Positions 1-9,561 are shown, counted from the stretch's first letter. The stretch is 64,000 nt of DNA from Pseudomonas sp. R4-35-07 (GCF_003852235.1 NZ_CP027732.1:124001-188000); one strand, 5' to 3'. Translations and numbers: made by a program. Notes: generated by a model not told the origin, from the sequence alone.

Positions 1-612
<612 letters not shown>

Positions 613-783
613 ATAACACCCAAGCAATTTGACTACTCCTGACTTTAAAAAAGCAGAAGCATCAGATTGCGGTGTGTGAAGACGCAATGAACCGAAAGTT
701 CGATACTCACAAAACACCGACTTCTATCCCATACCCAATTTGCTGAAGCGAGGCCATCTGGCCACGACTCAGTACCCGAATTT

Positions 784-899
784 CTTGACGACCATAGAGC
801 ATTGGAACCACCTGATCCCATCCCGAACTCAGTAGTGAAACGATGCATCGCCGATGGTAGTGTGGGGTTTCCCCATGTGAGAGTAGGTCATCGTCAAGA
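784..899 (+). rRNA. 5S ribosomal RNA, first copy
   Basis: A 116-nt 5S rRNA. The 5' end (CTTGACGACC) pairs with the 3' end (GGTCATCGTCAAG), and the internal CCGAACTCAG and GTGTGGGGTTTCCCC loops are typical of Pseudomonas. It differs from the downstream copy only at position 833 (T here, C at 1058). It is immediately followed by an intrinsic terminator, so it would be a sufficient end for the rrn operon. Confidence 0.96.
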
Positions 900-910
900 T
901 TAAATTCCAG

Positions 911-946
911 AACCCCTGTTTGCGTACGCAAACAGGGGTTTTGTTT
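911..946 (+). terminator. Intrinsic terminator after first 5S
   Basis: A perfect 30-bp inverted repeat (AACCCCTGTTTGC and its complement around GTAC) is followed by TTTTGTTT. It lies 11 nt after the first 5S gene. Because a second 5S follows, transcripts reaching that copy must read through this hairpin or start separately. Confidence 0.85.
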
Positions 947-1008
947 ATGTAGAAGTCCATGAATTTCACCGGTACGTTGCTAGCGCAACGATCTGGTACA
1001 CAGAATTT

Positions 1009-1124
1009 CTTGACGACCATAGAGCATTGGAACCACCTGATCCCATCCCGAACTCAGCAGTGAAACGATGCATCGCCGATGGTAGTGTGGGGTTTCCCCA
1101 TGTGAGAGTAGGTCATCGTCAAGA
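1009..1124 (+). rRNA. 5S ribosomal RNA, second tandem copy
   Basis: A second complete 5S gene exactly 225 bp downstream of the first, identical except for one base (C1058 versus T833). It ends with the same CATCGTCAAG stem and has its own terminator. Tandem 5S genes at the end of one rrn operon are known in several Pseudomonas genomes. The near-identity shows a recent duplication or ongoing homogenisation. Confidence 0.96.
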
Positions 1125-1135
1125 TTGAATTCCGA

Positions 1136-1170
1136 AACCCCTGTCTGCTTACGCAGACAGGGGTTTTGTC
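1136..1170 (+). terminator. Intrinsic terminator after second 5S
   Basis: A 13-bp stem (AACCCCTGTCTGC paired with GCAGACAGGGGTT) and a 4-nt loop followed by TTTTG. It is homologous to the terminator after the first 5S but with compensatory changes in the stem, which supports a functional hairpin. Confidence 0.85.
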
Positions 1171-1258
1171 GTTTAGGGTTCTAAGTGGCTGATAATCGAC
1201 TGTGCTCATACCGCCTGTCGTTCTCTTACGCTAAAAGCGGAAGATTCACACAAATCTC

Positions 1259-1285
1259 TAAGTTTTATCGATTTCTGGCCGAAAG
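1259..1285 (+). promoter_or_regulatory. Candidate sigma-28 (FliA) promoter of the chemoreceptor gene
   Basis: TAAGTTTT and GCCGAAAG are separated by 11 nt, matching the FliA consensus TAAAGTTT-N11-GCCGATAA at 12 of 16 positions with the exact spacing. It lies about 115 nt upstream of the chemoreceptor start. Chemoreceptor genes are classic sigma-28 targets. The match was found by eye, so the call is tentative. Confidence 0.5.
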
Positions 1286-1398
1286 CCTGACGAGCCATGC
1301 GTGCACCGAAATAGAGCGGTCGCAGAGTCCGCCTATCGCGATACATGGAATGTTCCACTCGGCACGCTCACCCCCCTTTGGCAAAAGAAGTCGATGAA

Positions 1399-3279
1399 AT
1401 GAATCTCAAGTTCAGTCATAAAATTCTGTTGGCTGCGTCAGGCGTCGTGGTTCTGGCCTTCGCGCTATTCACGTTCTACAACGATTACCTGCAGCGCAAC
1501 ACGATCAGGCAGAACCTGGCGTCCTCCATCCAGCAATCCGGAGAGCTTACCGCCAGCAGTGTGCAGAACTGGCTCAGCGGCCGTATCCTGGTTCTCGAGA
1601 GCCTGGCACAAAACGTTGCCCATCAAGGCAGCGCCGCCGACCTTCCCGGCTTGGTCGATCAACCGGCGCTCACCTCAAACTTCCAGTTCACCTACGTTGG
1701 CCAAATCAATGGAGTGTTCACCCAGCGCCCCGACGCGAAGATGCCCGAAGGCTATGACCCACGTCAGCGCCCTTGGTACAAGCAAGCCGTAGCAGCCGAC
1801 AAAACCATGCTTACCCCGCCTTATATGGCGGCTGTAGGCGGCCAGATCGTGACGATCGCCATGCCGGTGAAGAAGAACGGAGAGTTGTTGGGCGTGGTGG
1901 GTGGCGACTTGAGCCTGCAAACCTTGGTGAAGATCATCAACTCGGTGGATTTTGGCGGTATTGGTCATGCATTCCTGGTCAGTGGTGATGGCCAGGTCAT
2001 CGTCAGTCCTGACCAGGACCAGGTGATGAAAAACCTCAAGGATATCTACCCGGGCACCCAGGTGCGCATCGAGAAGGTTAACCAGGAGGTTGTCCTCAAT
2101 GGACAAGACCGAATCCTGTCCTTTACACCAATCAACGGGTTGCCGGGGGCTGACTGGTACATCGGTCTGTCTATCGACAAAGATAAAGCCTATGCCGCAC
2201 TGGGTAAATTTCGCACTTCAGCGTTGATCGCAATGCTCATCGCCGTGGTGGCGATTGCCGTACTGTTGAGTGTGCTGATTCAGGTGTTGTTGCGTCCGCT
2301 GACCACCATGGGCGTTGCCATGCAGGACATTGCCCAGGGCGAAGGTGACCTGACCCGACGCCTCGACGTGACCAGCAAAGACGAGTTCGGTGAAGTCGGT
2401 AGCGCATTCAATCAGTTTGTCGAGCGGATCCACGCCTCGATTTCCGAAGTGTCCTCGGCCACCCGCCAGGTGCATGACCTGTCCCAGCGCGTAATGGCGT
2501 CGTCCAACGCGTCGATCATCGGCTCCGATGAACAAAGTGCACGTACCAACAGCGTGGCTGCTGCTATCAACGAGCTGGGTGCCGCTACCCAGGAAATCGC
2601 ACGTAACGCCGCTGATGCCTCGCAGCATGCCAGCGGTGCCAGTGAGCAAGCTGATGATGGGCGCAAAGTGGTCGAGCAAACCATCCAGGCGATGTCGGAA
2701 CTGTCGCAGAAAATCAGCCTGTCCTGTACCCAGATCGAAACCCTTAACGCCAGCACCGACAACATCGGACACATTCTCGATGTGATCAAGGGCATCTCCC
2801 AGCAGACCAACTTACTTGCGCTTAACGCGGCAATCGAAGCTGCCCGTGCCGGCGAAGCAGGGCGTGGGTTTGCCGTGGTGGCGGATGAAGTGCGTAACCT
2901 GGCTCACCGTACCCAGGAATCGGCAGAAGAGATCCACAAAATGATCACTTCGCTGCAAGTGGGTTCGCGTGAAGCCGTGACCACCATGAACGCCAGCCAA
3001 GTCTCCAGCGAGGAAAGCGTTGAAGTGGCTAACCAGGCCGGCGAGCGTCTGGTCAGCGTGACACAGCGAATCGTTGAGATCGACGGCATGAACCAATCGG
3101 TCGCCGCTGCCACCGAGGAGCAAACGGCGGTGGTTGAAACCCTCAATGTCGACATCAACCAGATCAACCTGCTGAACCAGCAAGGCGTGGCCAATCTCAA
3201 CGAGACGCTCAAGGACTGCGACGCGCTGTCCCAGCAGGCCAGTCGATTGAAGCAATTGGTCGACAGCTTCAAGATCTGA
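1399..3279 (+). CDS. Methyl-accepting chemotaxis protein with dCache ligand domain (PctA/B/C type)
   Basis: A 626-residue transmembrane chemoreceptor. A membrane segment at about residues 10-30 is followed by a periplasmic double-Cache domain (about 35-275), a second membrane segment (about 280-300), HAMP, and a cytoplasmic signalling domain with the invariant hairpin region ([16 protein letters not shown]). The ligand domain has R124-x-W126-Y127, Y142 and D170, arranged like the amino-acid-binding motif of dCache_1AA receptors such as PctA, so an L-amino acid is the likely attractant. The start is the ATG at 1399, with AAGAAG 8 nt upstream. An earlier in-frame ATG at 1345 lacks a ribosome site and would put a charged extension before the membrane helix. 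A palindrome follows the gene. Confidence 0.93.
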   Translation: MNLKFSHKILLAASGVVVLAFALFTFYNDYLQRNTIRQNLASSIQQSGELTASSVQNWLSGRILVLESLAQNVAHQGSAADLPGLVDQPALTSNFQFTYVGQINGVFTQRPDAKMPEGYDPRQRPWYKQAVAADKTMLTPPYMAAVGGQIVTIAMPVKKNGELLGVVGGDLSLQTLVKIINSVDFGGIGHAFLVSGDGQVIVSPDQDQVMKNLKDIYPGTQVRIEKVNQEVVLNGQDRILSFTPINGLPGADWYIGLSIDKDKAYAALGKFRTSALIAMLIAVVAIAVLLSVLIQVLLRPLTTMGVAMQDIAQGEGDLTRRLDVTSKDEFGEVGSAFNQFVERIHASISEVSSATRQVHDLSQRVMASSNASIIGSDEQSARTNSVAAAINELGAATQEIARNAADASQHASGASEQADDGRKVVEQTIQAMSELSQKISLSCTQIETLNASTDNIGHILDVIKGISQQTNLLALNAAIEAARAGEAGRGFAVVADEVRNLAHRTQESAEEIHKMITSLQVGSREAVTTMNASQVSSEESVEVANQAGERLVSVTQRIVEIDGMNQSVAAATEEQTAVVETLNVDINQINLLNQQGVANLNETLKDCDALSQQASRLKQLVDSFKI

Positions 3280-3285
3280 TCCTCG

Positions 3286-3317
3286 CTGTATCGGAGCGAG
3301 GCCTCGCTCCGATACAG
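3286..3317. repeat. 32-bp perfect palindrome between convergent genes
   Basis: CTGTATCGGAGCGAGG is followed directly by its exact reverse complement, between the chemoreceptor stop (3279) and the convergent NRPS stop (3348). Neither side carries a run of T, so it is not a textbook intrinsic terminator. It may still act as a bidirectional 3'-end stabilising hairpin. Confidence 0.7.
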
Positions 3318-3347
3318 CCGAGCAACTTCAATGCGGGCCAAAGCCGC

Positions 3348-6300
3348 TCAGAGAAAGCCGATGGCCCTGAGGTAGTCACAGCCCTTGCGTAACAGTGCGG
3401 GGCTCTTTGGCGGATACTGTGTGCCCATTTGTTCCAGGCCCCACTGCGCGTTGCTGTAATGGATCATCGACGTGTCGCCGATGTCTTCACCCAACCCATC
3501 AAGGTAAAAGCCCAGTACGCCGAACAACGCATTGTCGTGGCGCACTGTGCGCAACGCCCGTTGCCAATGTTGAAGGCTTACCCGTTCGAAGGTGTGTCCG
3601 GCCTGGCTGAACGCATTAAGGTACTGGTCCCAGCTCAAAGGTTGAGGATTGTGCAGGTTGAAGACGTTTCGCCCAGGGACAAAACGCGCGCTGTGAAACG
3701 CGATGAAGCGCGCCAGGAAGTCCACCGGCATCAGGTCGAAATTGCCCTCCATTCGAGGAACCCTGCCCAACTGCAGTGACCCTTTGAGCATCAACATCAA
3801 CCGATTTTTATGGGGTTGGCAGACACCGTTCCGGCTGTTGAAACTGATATTCCCTGGCCGATGAATATTCACCCATGCCCCTTGCTCGACTGCACGCCCC
3901 AACAACCGCTCGGCCACCCACTTCGAGAGGTTGTAGCCGTTTTTTACATAGAGCGGCAACGCGCGGCTTGCGGGTGCTTCGAGCACATACCCATCAGTGT
4001 CGAGGCGACTGCAGGCTGACAGCGTTGAAATGAAATTGAAAACTTTCTTACAGTGGGTCTCGCAAAGGCGCAGGCATTCAAACACCGGTTCGACGTTGTC
4101 GTTGGCCAGTGCTATGTAGTCCATCACATGGTTGACCTGCGCCGCATTGTGCACCAGCACACCATGATTGCGGGCGAGGTGGTCGTACGCCTCTGCAGAC
4201 AGACCCAGGCGGGGTTGGCGCAGGTCGGCGGCATACACCTGCACTCGGCTCAGGTCCAGCTGTTCCAGGCGGTATTCGCGCAACGCCTGAGAGAATCGGT
4301 CCGCCGCCGACTGGCCTGGGAGCGCCCGGACCAGGCACGCTACCTCCTGCGCCCCACCCGCCAGCAAGGCCTGGACGATGTGCACGCCGACAAAGCTGTT
4401 CGCCCCTGTGACAATCGCCTTGCGTGGATCCCCGGCGCGTGCCTCGGGCAGCACCTTAAGCGTCAAGGCTCGGGACGCATCTTTTTCCATCTGGCTGAAC
4501 GATGTATTCGGCAGCGCTGCGCCCTCCATCTGCAAGGCCAGCGTACGAATCGTCGGCGCTTCAAAAAATTGGCTCAAGGAGAGGCTGCGGCCAAACTGCT
4601 CGCGCAGGCGCAGCAACAAGGTGGACAGCAGGATCGAATGGCCGCCTAGGTTGAAAAAGCTGTCGTCGATCGACACGTCACCGGCAGGCAACCCTAACAA
4701 CTCCCCCCACAGGTCTACCAACTGCGCCTGGACTGGCGTGAGCGTGCTGCAACGCGTCATCTCCTGGGCGCGGGTAATTGGCGTCTCCCGCAACGCCTTG
4801 CGATCGATCTTGCCGTTGCTCGAAGCGGGGAGGCTCGGCAGCTCGCTCCAGGCGACAGGTTGCATATGTTCAGGCAGCCACTGCCGTGCGTGCTCCTTCA
4901 GGCTGGCCAGCGTGGCGCCGGGTTCGGGCTGGGCCGCAAAGCCGATGATTCTGTGCGTCTGATCAATCACCACTGCCACTTGGCGAAACAACCGACTGCT
5001 GCGCAGGCAGTGCTCGATCTCCTGAGGTTCGACCCGAAAACCGCGGATCTTGACCTGGTCATCCCGTCGGCCGCCCAACTCGATACCGTCTTGCGTCCAT
5101 TTCGCCAGATCGCCGCTGCGGTAAGCCTGCAGCCATTGCCCGTCGGGCAACGTCAGCTTGATGAACGGGGAGTCGGCCTGCGGTGGTCCGTTCATATAGC
5201 CCAGGCTCACGCCCGGTCCTGCGAGGTACAGATCGCCCATCACCTGCTCGTCCACCGGTTGCAGCTGGTCGTCCAGGATCAAGACCTGACTGTTGGCAAT
5301 GGGCAGACCGATGTTGCGATTGCTATCACCAAGCCGAAACGTTCGATGGGTTGCCAGTACCGTGGCTTCGGTGGGGCCATAGAGGTTGTGAAACTGGCAT
5401 TGGCCGGCCATTCGCTCGATCACGTAGGGTTCGCAAAAGTCGCCGCCGGTGAGCAGGTGTGCGAGGCCCAGCGGCTGGTCCAGCGGCAAGATGCCGAGCA
5501 GTGCCGGTGGCAAGAAAGCATGAGTGACGCGTTGCAGGCGAATCAGCTCGACCAATTGCCGGGGATCGTGACGTTGTTCTGCGCTGGGGACAATCAATGC
5601 TGCGCCCGCGATCAAGGCAGGGAAAATATCGATCAGTGAGGAGTCAAAGCTCAGCGGCGAAAATTGCAGGACGCGACTCTTATCGTCCAGCGCCACACAG
5701 GTACCGAGCCAGGCCGTGAAATGCGCCAGATTATGTTGGCTGAGCAGCACACCCTTGGGTTGCCCCGTGGTGCCAGAGGTAAAAAGCGCCATGCACGGCG
5801 CATCGGCCTGGGGACGATGGCGCATCAGCGGCTGTGTGGAGTCGATGCCGTGTGGGGTGAGCGTACTGACATCAAGTGAAACGAATTTATCCCGCAACGG
5901 GTGCAGGCCATTTTCCAGTAATACGCCTGCACCTGCGCTTGTCAGCATGCTGTGCTGGCGTTTTACCGGATGGTCCGGAGACAGCGGCAAATACACCGCG
6001 CCACAGCCCAGCACCGCCAGAATGCTTGCGTAAAGCTCGGTAGATTTTTCCAGGCATACACCCACCACCGGTGGTGTTTCAATGCCCTCCAACAGGGGCA
6101 GCAGGTGTTGCTGAATCGCCACGGCTTTTTCCTGAAGCTGGCGATAAGTCACCCTGCGCCCCGCAATATTAAGCGCTGTACGATCGGCGAAGGCATTCAG
6201 GCTGGCCTGCAACCGTTCGATCATGGGCACCTGTGCCGCCCGCAGCAGTGCCGGATCGGCTGTACGGTTGAATCGATGCATGAACGCCAGTGACTCCAGT

Positions 6301-6725
6301 CCTCGCAATCCCTGTTCGGGCAAGGTGCCCGGGTTGGTCGTTGCACAGAAATAACCAGGGTCTCTCGAGAATCCGCTGACCAATGACGCTACCCACTCCA
6401 CCAGAGCGTGCGCCGCACGACGACGCAGGCGCTGGCCGTTGCCGCTGGGCTCCTCGGCAACGTCGTGCACGGCCAACAGGCGCCGATCACGGTCATAGCA
6501 GCGAAACTGAAGTGCGGGTAACCCAGTTTCGGACACGGGGCCGATGCCCAGGCGCAGGCTCATCCACGGCGCATCGGTGGATAAGGCTGACGGTGACTGG
6601 CTGCCGTCCTCAATCACCAGGTCGACCGACCCCGCCCCCGCGATATGCCCGTATTGTTCCAGAACCTGCTTGAGGGCCCCCAGTGCTTCACTGGCACCGC
6701 CCCATTCAATCGTCAAGCGCCTCAT
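3348..6725 (-). CDS. pvfC: NRPS-like A-T-reductase protein, pvfC/mgoA type
   Basis: A 1,125-residue single-module synthetase. A family-specific N-terminal stretch (about 1-165) precedes an adenylation domain (about 170-650) with TSGTTGQPKG near 317, an FDSSLID core whose Asp fits alpha-amine recognition, and NGKIDRKAL. A carrier domain has LGGHS near 696, which receives phosphopantetheine. The terminal thioester reductase has TGANSFVG near 775 and a YxxxK site near 932. There is no condensation domain. The enzyme should load one amino acid and release it reductively as an aldehyde. Domain order and neighbours match PvfC of P. entomophila and MgoA of P. syringae, which with partner oxygenases make pyrazine-N-oxide or leudiazen/valdiazen-type signals. 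The start overlaps the upstream stop by 4 bp (ATGA), with GGGAGG before it. The substrate is probably a branched-chain amino acid, by family only. Confidence 0.88.
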   Translation of the reverse strand: MRRLTIEWGGASEALGALKQVLEQYGHIAGAGSVDLVIEDGSQSPSALSTDAPWMSLRLGIGPVSETGLPALQFRCYDRDRRLLAVHDVAEEPSGNGQRLRRRAAHALVEWVASLVSGFSRDPGYFCATTNPGTLPEQGLRGLESLAFMHRFNRTADPALLRAAQVPMIERLQASLNAFADRTALNIAGRRVTYRQLQEKAVAIQQHLLPLLEGIETPPVVGVCLEKSTELYASILAVLGCGAVYLPLSPDHPVKRQHSMLTSAGAGVLLENGLHPLRDKFVSLDVSTLTPHGIDSTQPLMRHRPQADAPCMALFTSGTTGQPKGVLLSQHNLAHFTAWLGTCVALDDKSRVLQFSPLSFDSSLIDIFPALIAGAALIVPSAEQRHDPRQLVELIRLQRVTHAFLPPALLGILPLDQPLGLAHLLTGGDFCEPYVIERMAGQCQFHNLYGPTEATVLATHRTFRLGDSNRNIGLPIANSQVLILDDQLQPVDEQVMGDLYLAGPGVSLGYMNGPPQADSPFIKLTLPDGQWLQAYRSGDLAKWTQDGIELGGRRDDQVKIRGFRVEPQEIEHCLRSSRLFRQVAVVIDQTHRIIGFAAQPEPGATLASLKEHARQWLPEHMQPVAWSELPSLPASSNGKIDRKALRETPITRAQEMTRCSTLTPVQAQLVDLWGELLGLPAGDVSIDDSFFNLGGHSILLSTLLLRLREQFGRSLSLSQFFEAPTIRTLALQMEGAALPNTSFSQMEKDASRALTLKVLPEARAGDPRKAIVTGANSFVGVHIVQALLAGGAQEVACLVRALPGQSAADRFSQALREYRLEQLDLSRVQVYAADLRQPRLGLSAEAYDHLARNHGVLVHNAAQVNHVMDYIALANDNVEPVFECLRLCETHCKKVFNFISTLSACSRLDTDGYVLEAPASRALPLYVKNGYNLSKWVAERLLGRAVEQGAWVNIHRPGNISFNSRNGVCQPHKNRLMLMLKGSLQLGRVPRMEGNFDLMPVDFLARFIAFHSARFVPGRNVFNLHNPQPLSWDQYLNAFSQAGHTFERVSLQHWQRALRTVRHDNALFGVLGFYLDGLGEDIGDTSMIHYSNAQWGLEQMGTQYPPKSPALLRKGCDYLRAIGFL

Positions 6726-7669
6726 GCCAGCCTCCCCGCCGCGGGCAGGTAGTCGTCCAGTGCGCGTGCCACGCTTGGGGTGTGCAGCACGCCGCTGTGG
6801 TGCAGGAAGCTCATGATGTTGCCGATCAACGGGTGCTGGCGGGTGATAGGAAAATCCAACGCAATGATTTCATCCTGCAGCGCCAAACGAATATCGGTAC
6901 TGACATCCAGGTGTTCGATCAACTGCAAGTCGAAGCCTTTCTGTATGTCGTTGGTCAGGTAATGGGCCAGAAAAGTCGGGAGCACGCCGGCAATGCTGTC
7001 GCGGTCTTGCGCGCTTGCCGACTGCCAGTAGATACGCACCAACTGTGTCCAGAACTGTGCGTGGCGCCCTTCATCGAACAGGTGATCGGCCATCAGGCCG
7101 CGTACGGACGACTTGATACTGTCGTCCTTGGAAAAGGCCGCCACATCATGGGTGACGGTGTTTTCGGCGATGGCCACGACAATCAACTCGACGGCATCGT
7201 GCAGGTGCTCCGGTGCCTGCGCCTGCGCGGCCGGCAAGGCGCGGCTCAGTTCGATCTGCCCCGGCAGGTCCAGGGGCTCGATACCGGTCAACGCTACGGC
7301 TTGCTGCAGGAAGTCCAGTGCCACCAATGCGTGGTAATCCTCATCCACCACGACGGTCATTGCATCGTAGCGGCAGGCGAGGGGGAGGGGCAGCGAGAAG
7401 CGATTCTTGGCAATACGGCGGGCAAGTTTATCGACGATCTCGGTTTCGAAAACCACGATGTCATGGATGAATCGATAAAAGCTTTGCACCAGCACAAAGT
7501 CGCGGCATTGCGAGCAGCGCTCGAGAAAGGTCGCACTCAATACAAGGGGTTGGCGGCTCAGGGGATAGATCAGTTTGCCGTCGTTTTCCAACATGCGGCG
7601 CGGGCGTGTGCGGATGGTTGCGCGCCGCTCCCAGTCTTCGGCAAAGGAGTGATAGCCGGTGGCGCTCAT
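6722..7669 (-). CDS. pvfB: AurF-like diiron N-oxygenase, pvfB/mgoC type
   Basis: A 315-residue helical protein of the p-aminobenzoate N-oxygenase (AurF) family. Carboxylate/histidine ligands for a diiron centre are visible: an E-x-x-H in VDEDYH near residue 109, a Glu/His pair in AENTVTHD, and E-x-x-H in DEGRHAQF. It is expected to oxidise an amino nitrogen during assembly of the N-oxide or diazeniumdiolate product. It is translationally coupled to both neighbours by ATGA overlaps, at 7666-7669 and 6722-6725, and has GAGG 8 nt before its ATG. The same gene order (oxidase, N-oxygenase, NRPS) occurs in pvf, mgo and ham clusters. Confidence 0.87.
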   Translation of the reverse strand: MSATGYHSFAEDWERRATIRTRPRRMLENDGKLIYPLSRQPLVLSATFLERCSQCRDFVLVQSFYRFIHDIVVFETEIVDKLARRIAKNRFSLPLPLACRYDAMTVVVDEDYHALVALDFLQQAVALTGIEPLDLPGQIELSRALPAAQAQAPEHLHDAVELIVVAIAENTVTHDVAAFSKDDSIKSSVRGLMADHLFDEGRHAQFWTQLVRIYWQSASAQDRDSIAGVLPTFLAHYLTNDIQKGFDLQLIEHLDVSTDIRLALQDEIIALDFPITRQHPLIGNIMSFLHHSGVLHTPSVARALDDYLPAAGRLA

Positions 7670-8424
7670 GGGTGTACCTCATGCATTGAGGCGTGTACGT
7701 CGTCCCAGAAGGTCATGCGGCTTTCCAGGGCACCGAAGGCAGCGCTATCGGCTTGTCGCTGGCGAGTCGGGTCTGCGCCGATCAAATGCTGGAGCACCTG
7801 CTCCGCCGCCGGGCCGTGCTCCTGGCTATCCAACTCGATATGACGGTTGAGGTAGTGACACAAGATGGGTGCCTGATGAGCAATCAAGGGGCTGCTGCAC
7901 AGAAGGCGCTCGAACATGGATGCAATGACGCCTTCACGACCATGCAGGAAGGCCGCCGCGACGCAGTGGGTGGGGGCGCTGAGTGCGATCTGCCATGTGC
8001 TGTCGACAAAGCGCGGCACGCCGGGGGGCGCACCGATCATTCGCAGCGCTGCGCTGACCTCTACACCCTGGTGTTGCAGGTCAATGAAACGTGCGATGAC
8101 ACGGGTATTGGCGCCCACCTCCGCCATGGCTTCCAGATACAGCTCAAAGTGACTGCAATGGCCTCGCGTCGGATGTTCGTCCGACTCCTCGCCCAGCACG
8201 ATTTCATTGATCAGGCGTGCGGCCTGCGGATTGGCTGGCGGGAGCCAGGGTATTTGGGTGCACGTAAGGTCCTGTTGCAGGCGTTTGGTCAGGGTCATGA
8301 AGTCCCAAACCGCAAATACATGGCTTTCCATAAAGTGTTGTAATTTGCTAAGAGAAGTTATTTCAGCAAATAACGGGTGACGGTACAGTTTAAGTTTCTT
8401 TTGTTCGAGCGAATGATGATGCAT
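7666..8424 (-). CDS. pvfA: Heme-oxygenase-fold (DUF3050-like) protein, pvfA/mgoB type
   Basis: First gene of the operon, 252 residues. It is all-helical and His/Glu-rich (HPLF near the start, LGEESDEHP, FLHGREGV, RHIELDSQEHG), which fits the heme-oxygenase-like metal oxidase superfamily described as DUF3050, and equates to PvfA/MgoB. A metal-dependent oxidative step in the signal pathway is likely but the reaction is not established from sequence. It overlaps pvfB by 4 bp. It sits at the front of a cluster with no equivalent of the fourth gene (pvfD/mgoD) after pvfC: a chemoreceptor lies there in the opposite orientation. Confidence 0.82.
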   Translation of the reverse strand: MHHHSLEQKKLKLYRHPLFAEITSLSKLQHFMESHVFAVWDFMTLTKRLQQDLTCTQIPWLPPANPQAARLINEIVLGEESDEHPTRGHCSHFELYLEAMAEVGANTRVIARFIDLQHQGVEVSAALRMIGAPPGVPRFVDSTWQIALSAPTHCVAAAFLHGREGVIASMFERLLCSSPLIAHQAPILCHYLNRHIELDSQEHGPAAEQVLQHLIGADPTRQRQADSAAFGALESRMTFWDDVHASMHEVHP

Positions 8425-8798
8425 GGTTGACGCCTATGAAGTTGTTGCGACTGCTCTAGTTGCAGTGATGGATTTTGTAGTTGTTAGTTGGAAGATTAGC
8501 GTTACGGCGCGCCCACGCGAGGAGCGCTGGCTCAATACGCGGGCAGCGATTGCAAGGTTTTTGGGTGAGTCGCTGATACTAAGCTGATTAAACGTTTGGA
8601 TGAGCTTATAAGTGTATTAAATGTTTTTTCGAACAAAAACTTCCCGGAGAAATAGTTGTTTGAGGTGTGAGAAGTTTCCTTATATAACGCCGATTTGATT
8701 AAGGCTTGCCGGTTTGTTCACAGTGTTATCAACGCGGGACGCTTCCTGATAAGGGATGGTACCCCGCGATGCTCAGGCTCAAGAGAGGTACGAGCGCC
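8425..8798 (-). promoter_or_regulatory. 374-bp leader/promoter region of the pvf-like operon
   Basis: No gene is visible here. The stretch from about 8580 to 8700 is clearly AT-rich compared with its surroundings, as expected for the promoter region of the minus-strand operon. On the minus strand, TTGTTC near 8630 and AT-rich hexamers near 8605-8615 could form a sigma-70 promoter, but spacing is imperfect. The 19-bp inverted repeat at 8446-8464 lies within it. Confidence 0.4.
8446..8464. promoter_or_regulatory. Inverted repeat upstream of the pvf-like operon
   Basis: TGCGACT-GCTCT-AGTTGCA, two 7-bp arms matching at 6 of 7 positions around a 5-bp spacer. It is centred about 30 bp upstream of the first ATG of the operon, a position suited to an operator. 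I do not recognise a known regulator for it. Confidence 0.35.
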
Positions 8799-9509
8799 TT
8801 ATGACGTGGCTGTTCTATTCGCAGTTTCGAGGCTATTGAGGTATCTATTGATGACCTCCATGCCTCGCATCAAGTGATTACGCAGTGTCAGGATGCTTTC
8901 ATCGATTTTCTTCTGCACCACCAGGTTGAGCAGTTCGCGGTGATCCTCCTGTGACGTCTCGCCCAGTCCCATCGCCTCGAGGTTGAAGCGCAGAAACCGC
9001 TCCTCTTCATTCAGCCCATGTTCCACCAATTTGAGCAGGCGATGGTTAGGCGCCTTGCCATACAGGATCATGTGAAACAGGCGATTGAGGCGACCGATCT
9101 CGCTGTAGTCTTTCTCGCATTCCAGCGCAGTGATACAGGCCTCTGCCTTGGCAATGTCCGACTCCGTGAGCAATGGGATCGACAAGCGCAAGGCTTCGGA
9201 CTCCAACAGCATGCGCAGGGCATAGGTCTCAGCCGAATTGTCCTCGATCAAGGGCGCAACCACAGCGCCTTTGTGAGTCACCACATGCAGCAGGGATTGT
9301 GCCTCCAACTGGCGCAAAGCTTCGCGCACCGGCATACGGCTGACGCCGAACAGGCTGGCGAGTTCTTGCTGGCGCATAGCAGTGCCACAAGGCAATCGAC
9401 CATCGAGAATGGCGTTACGCAACGTTTCTTCAATAACGGCGCGGGCAAGATGAGCGGGAATAGGTCCGCTGACCTTGATACTGCTTAAAGGGTTCGGCTT
9501 CTGTGTCAC
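8799..9509 (-). CDS. GntR-family (FCD/FadR subfamily) transcription regulator
   Basis: A DNA-binding repressor or activator of about 236 residues. An N-terminal winged helix (about 20-85) has the recognition segment LASLFGVSRMPVREALRQLE, and the C-terminal helical FCD ligand domain (about 95-220) often binds organic acids. I chose the GTG at 9509 because AAGGAGG lies upstream of it. The longer reading frame begins with TTG at 9560, inside a perfect operator palindrome, so it is unlikely. The operator suggests autoregulation. It lies on the same strand as, and 375 bp before, the pvf-like operon, and is divergent from lapG. Control of either is possible but unproven. Confidence 0.85.
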   Translation of the reverse strand: MTQKPNPLSSIKVSGPIPAHLARAVIEETLRNAILDGRLPCGTAMRQQELASLFGVSRMPVREALRQLEAQSLLHVVTHKGAVVAPLIEDNSAETYALRMLLESEALRLSIPLLTESDIAKAEACITALECEKDYSEIGRLNRLFHMILYGKAPNHRLLKLVEHGLNEEERFLRFNLEAMGLGETSQEDHRELLNLVVQKKIDESILTLRNHLMRGMEVINRYLNSLETANRTATS

Positions 9510-9549
9510 GGTTACGCTACCCTCCTTTCTTGAGTAATAAAGTGTGTTT

Positions 9550-9561
9550 ATTGGATCCAAT
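9550..9561. promoter_or_regulatory. VanR-type operator palindrome (ATTGGATCCAAT)
   Basis: A perfect 12-bp palindrome 40 bp upstream of the chosen GntR start. The same sequence is the published operator of the FCD-type GntR regulator VanR in Caulobacter. It probably binds the neighbouring GntR protein and autoregulates it. Confidence 0.65.

Noticed and set aside
1185..1397. Small open frame before the chemoreceptor
   Set aside because: No ribosome site, atypical codon use, and it overlaps the promoter and the true start.
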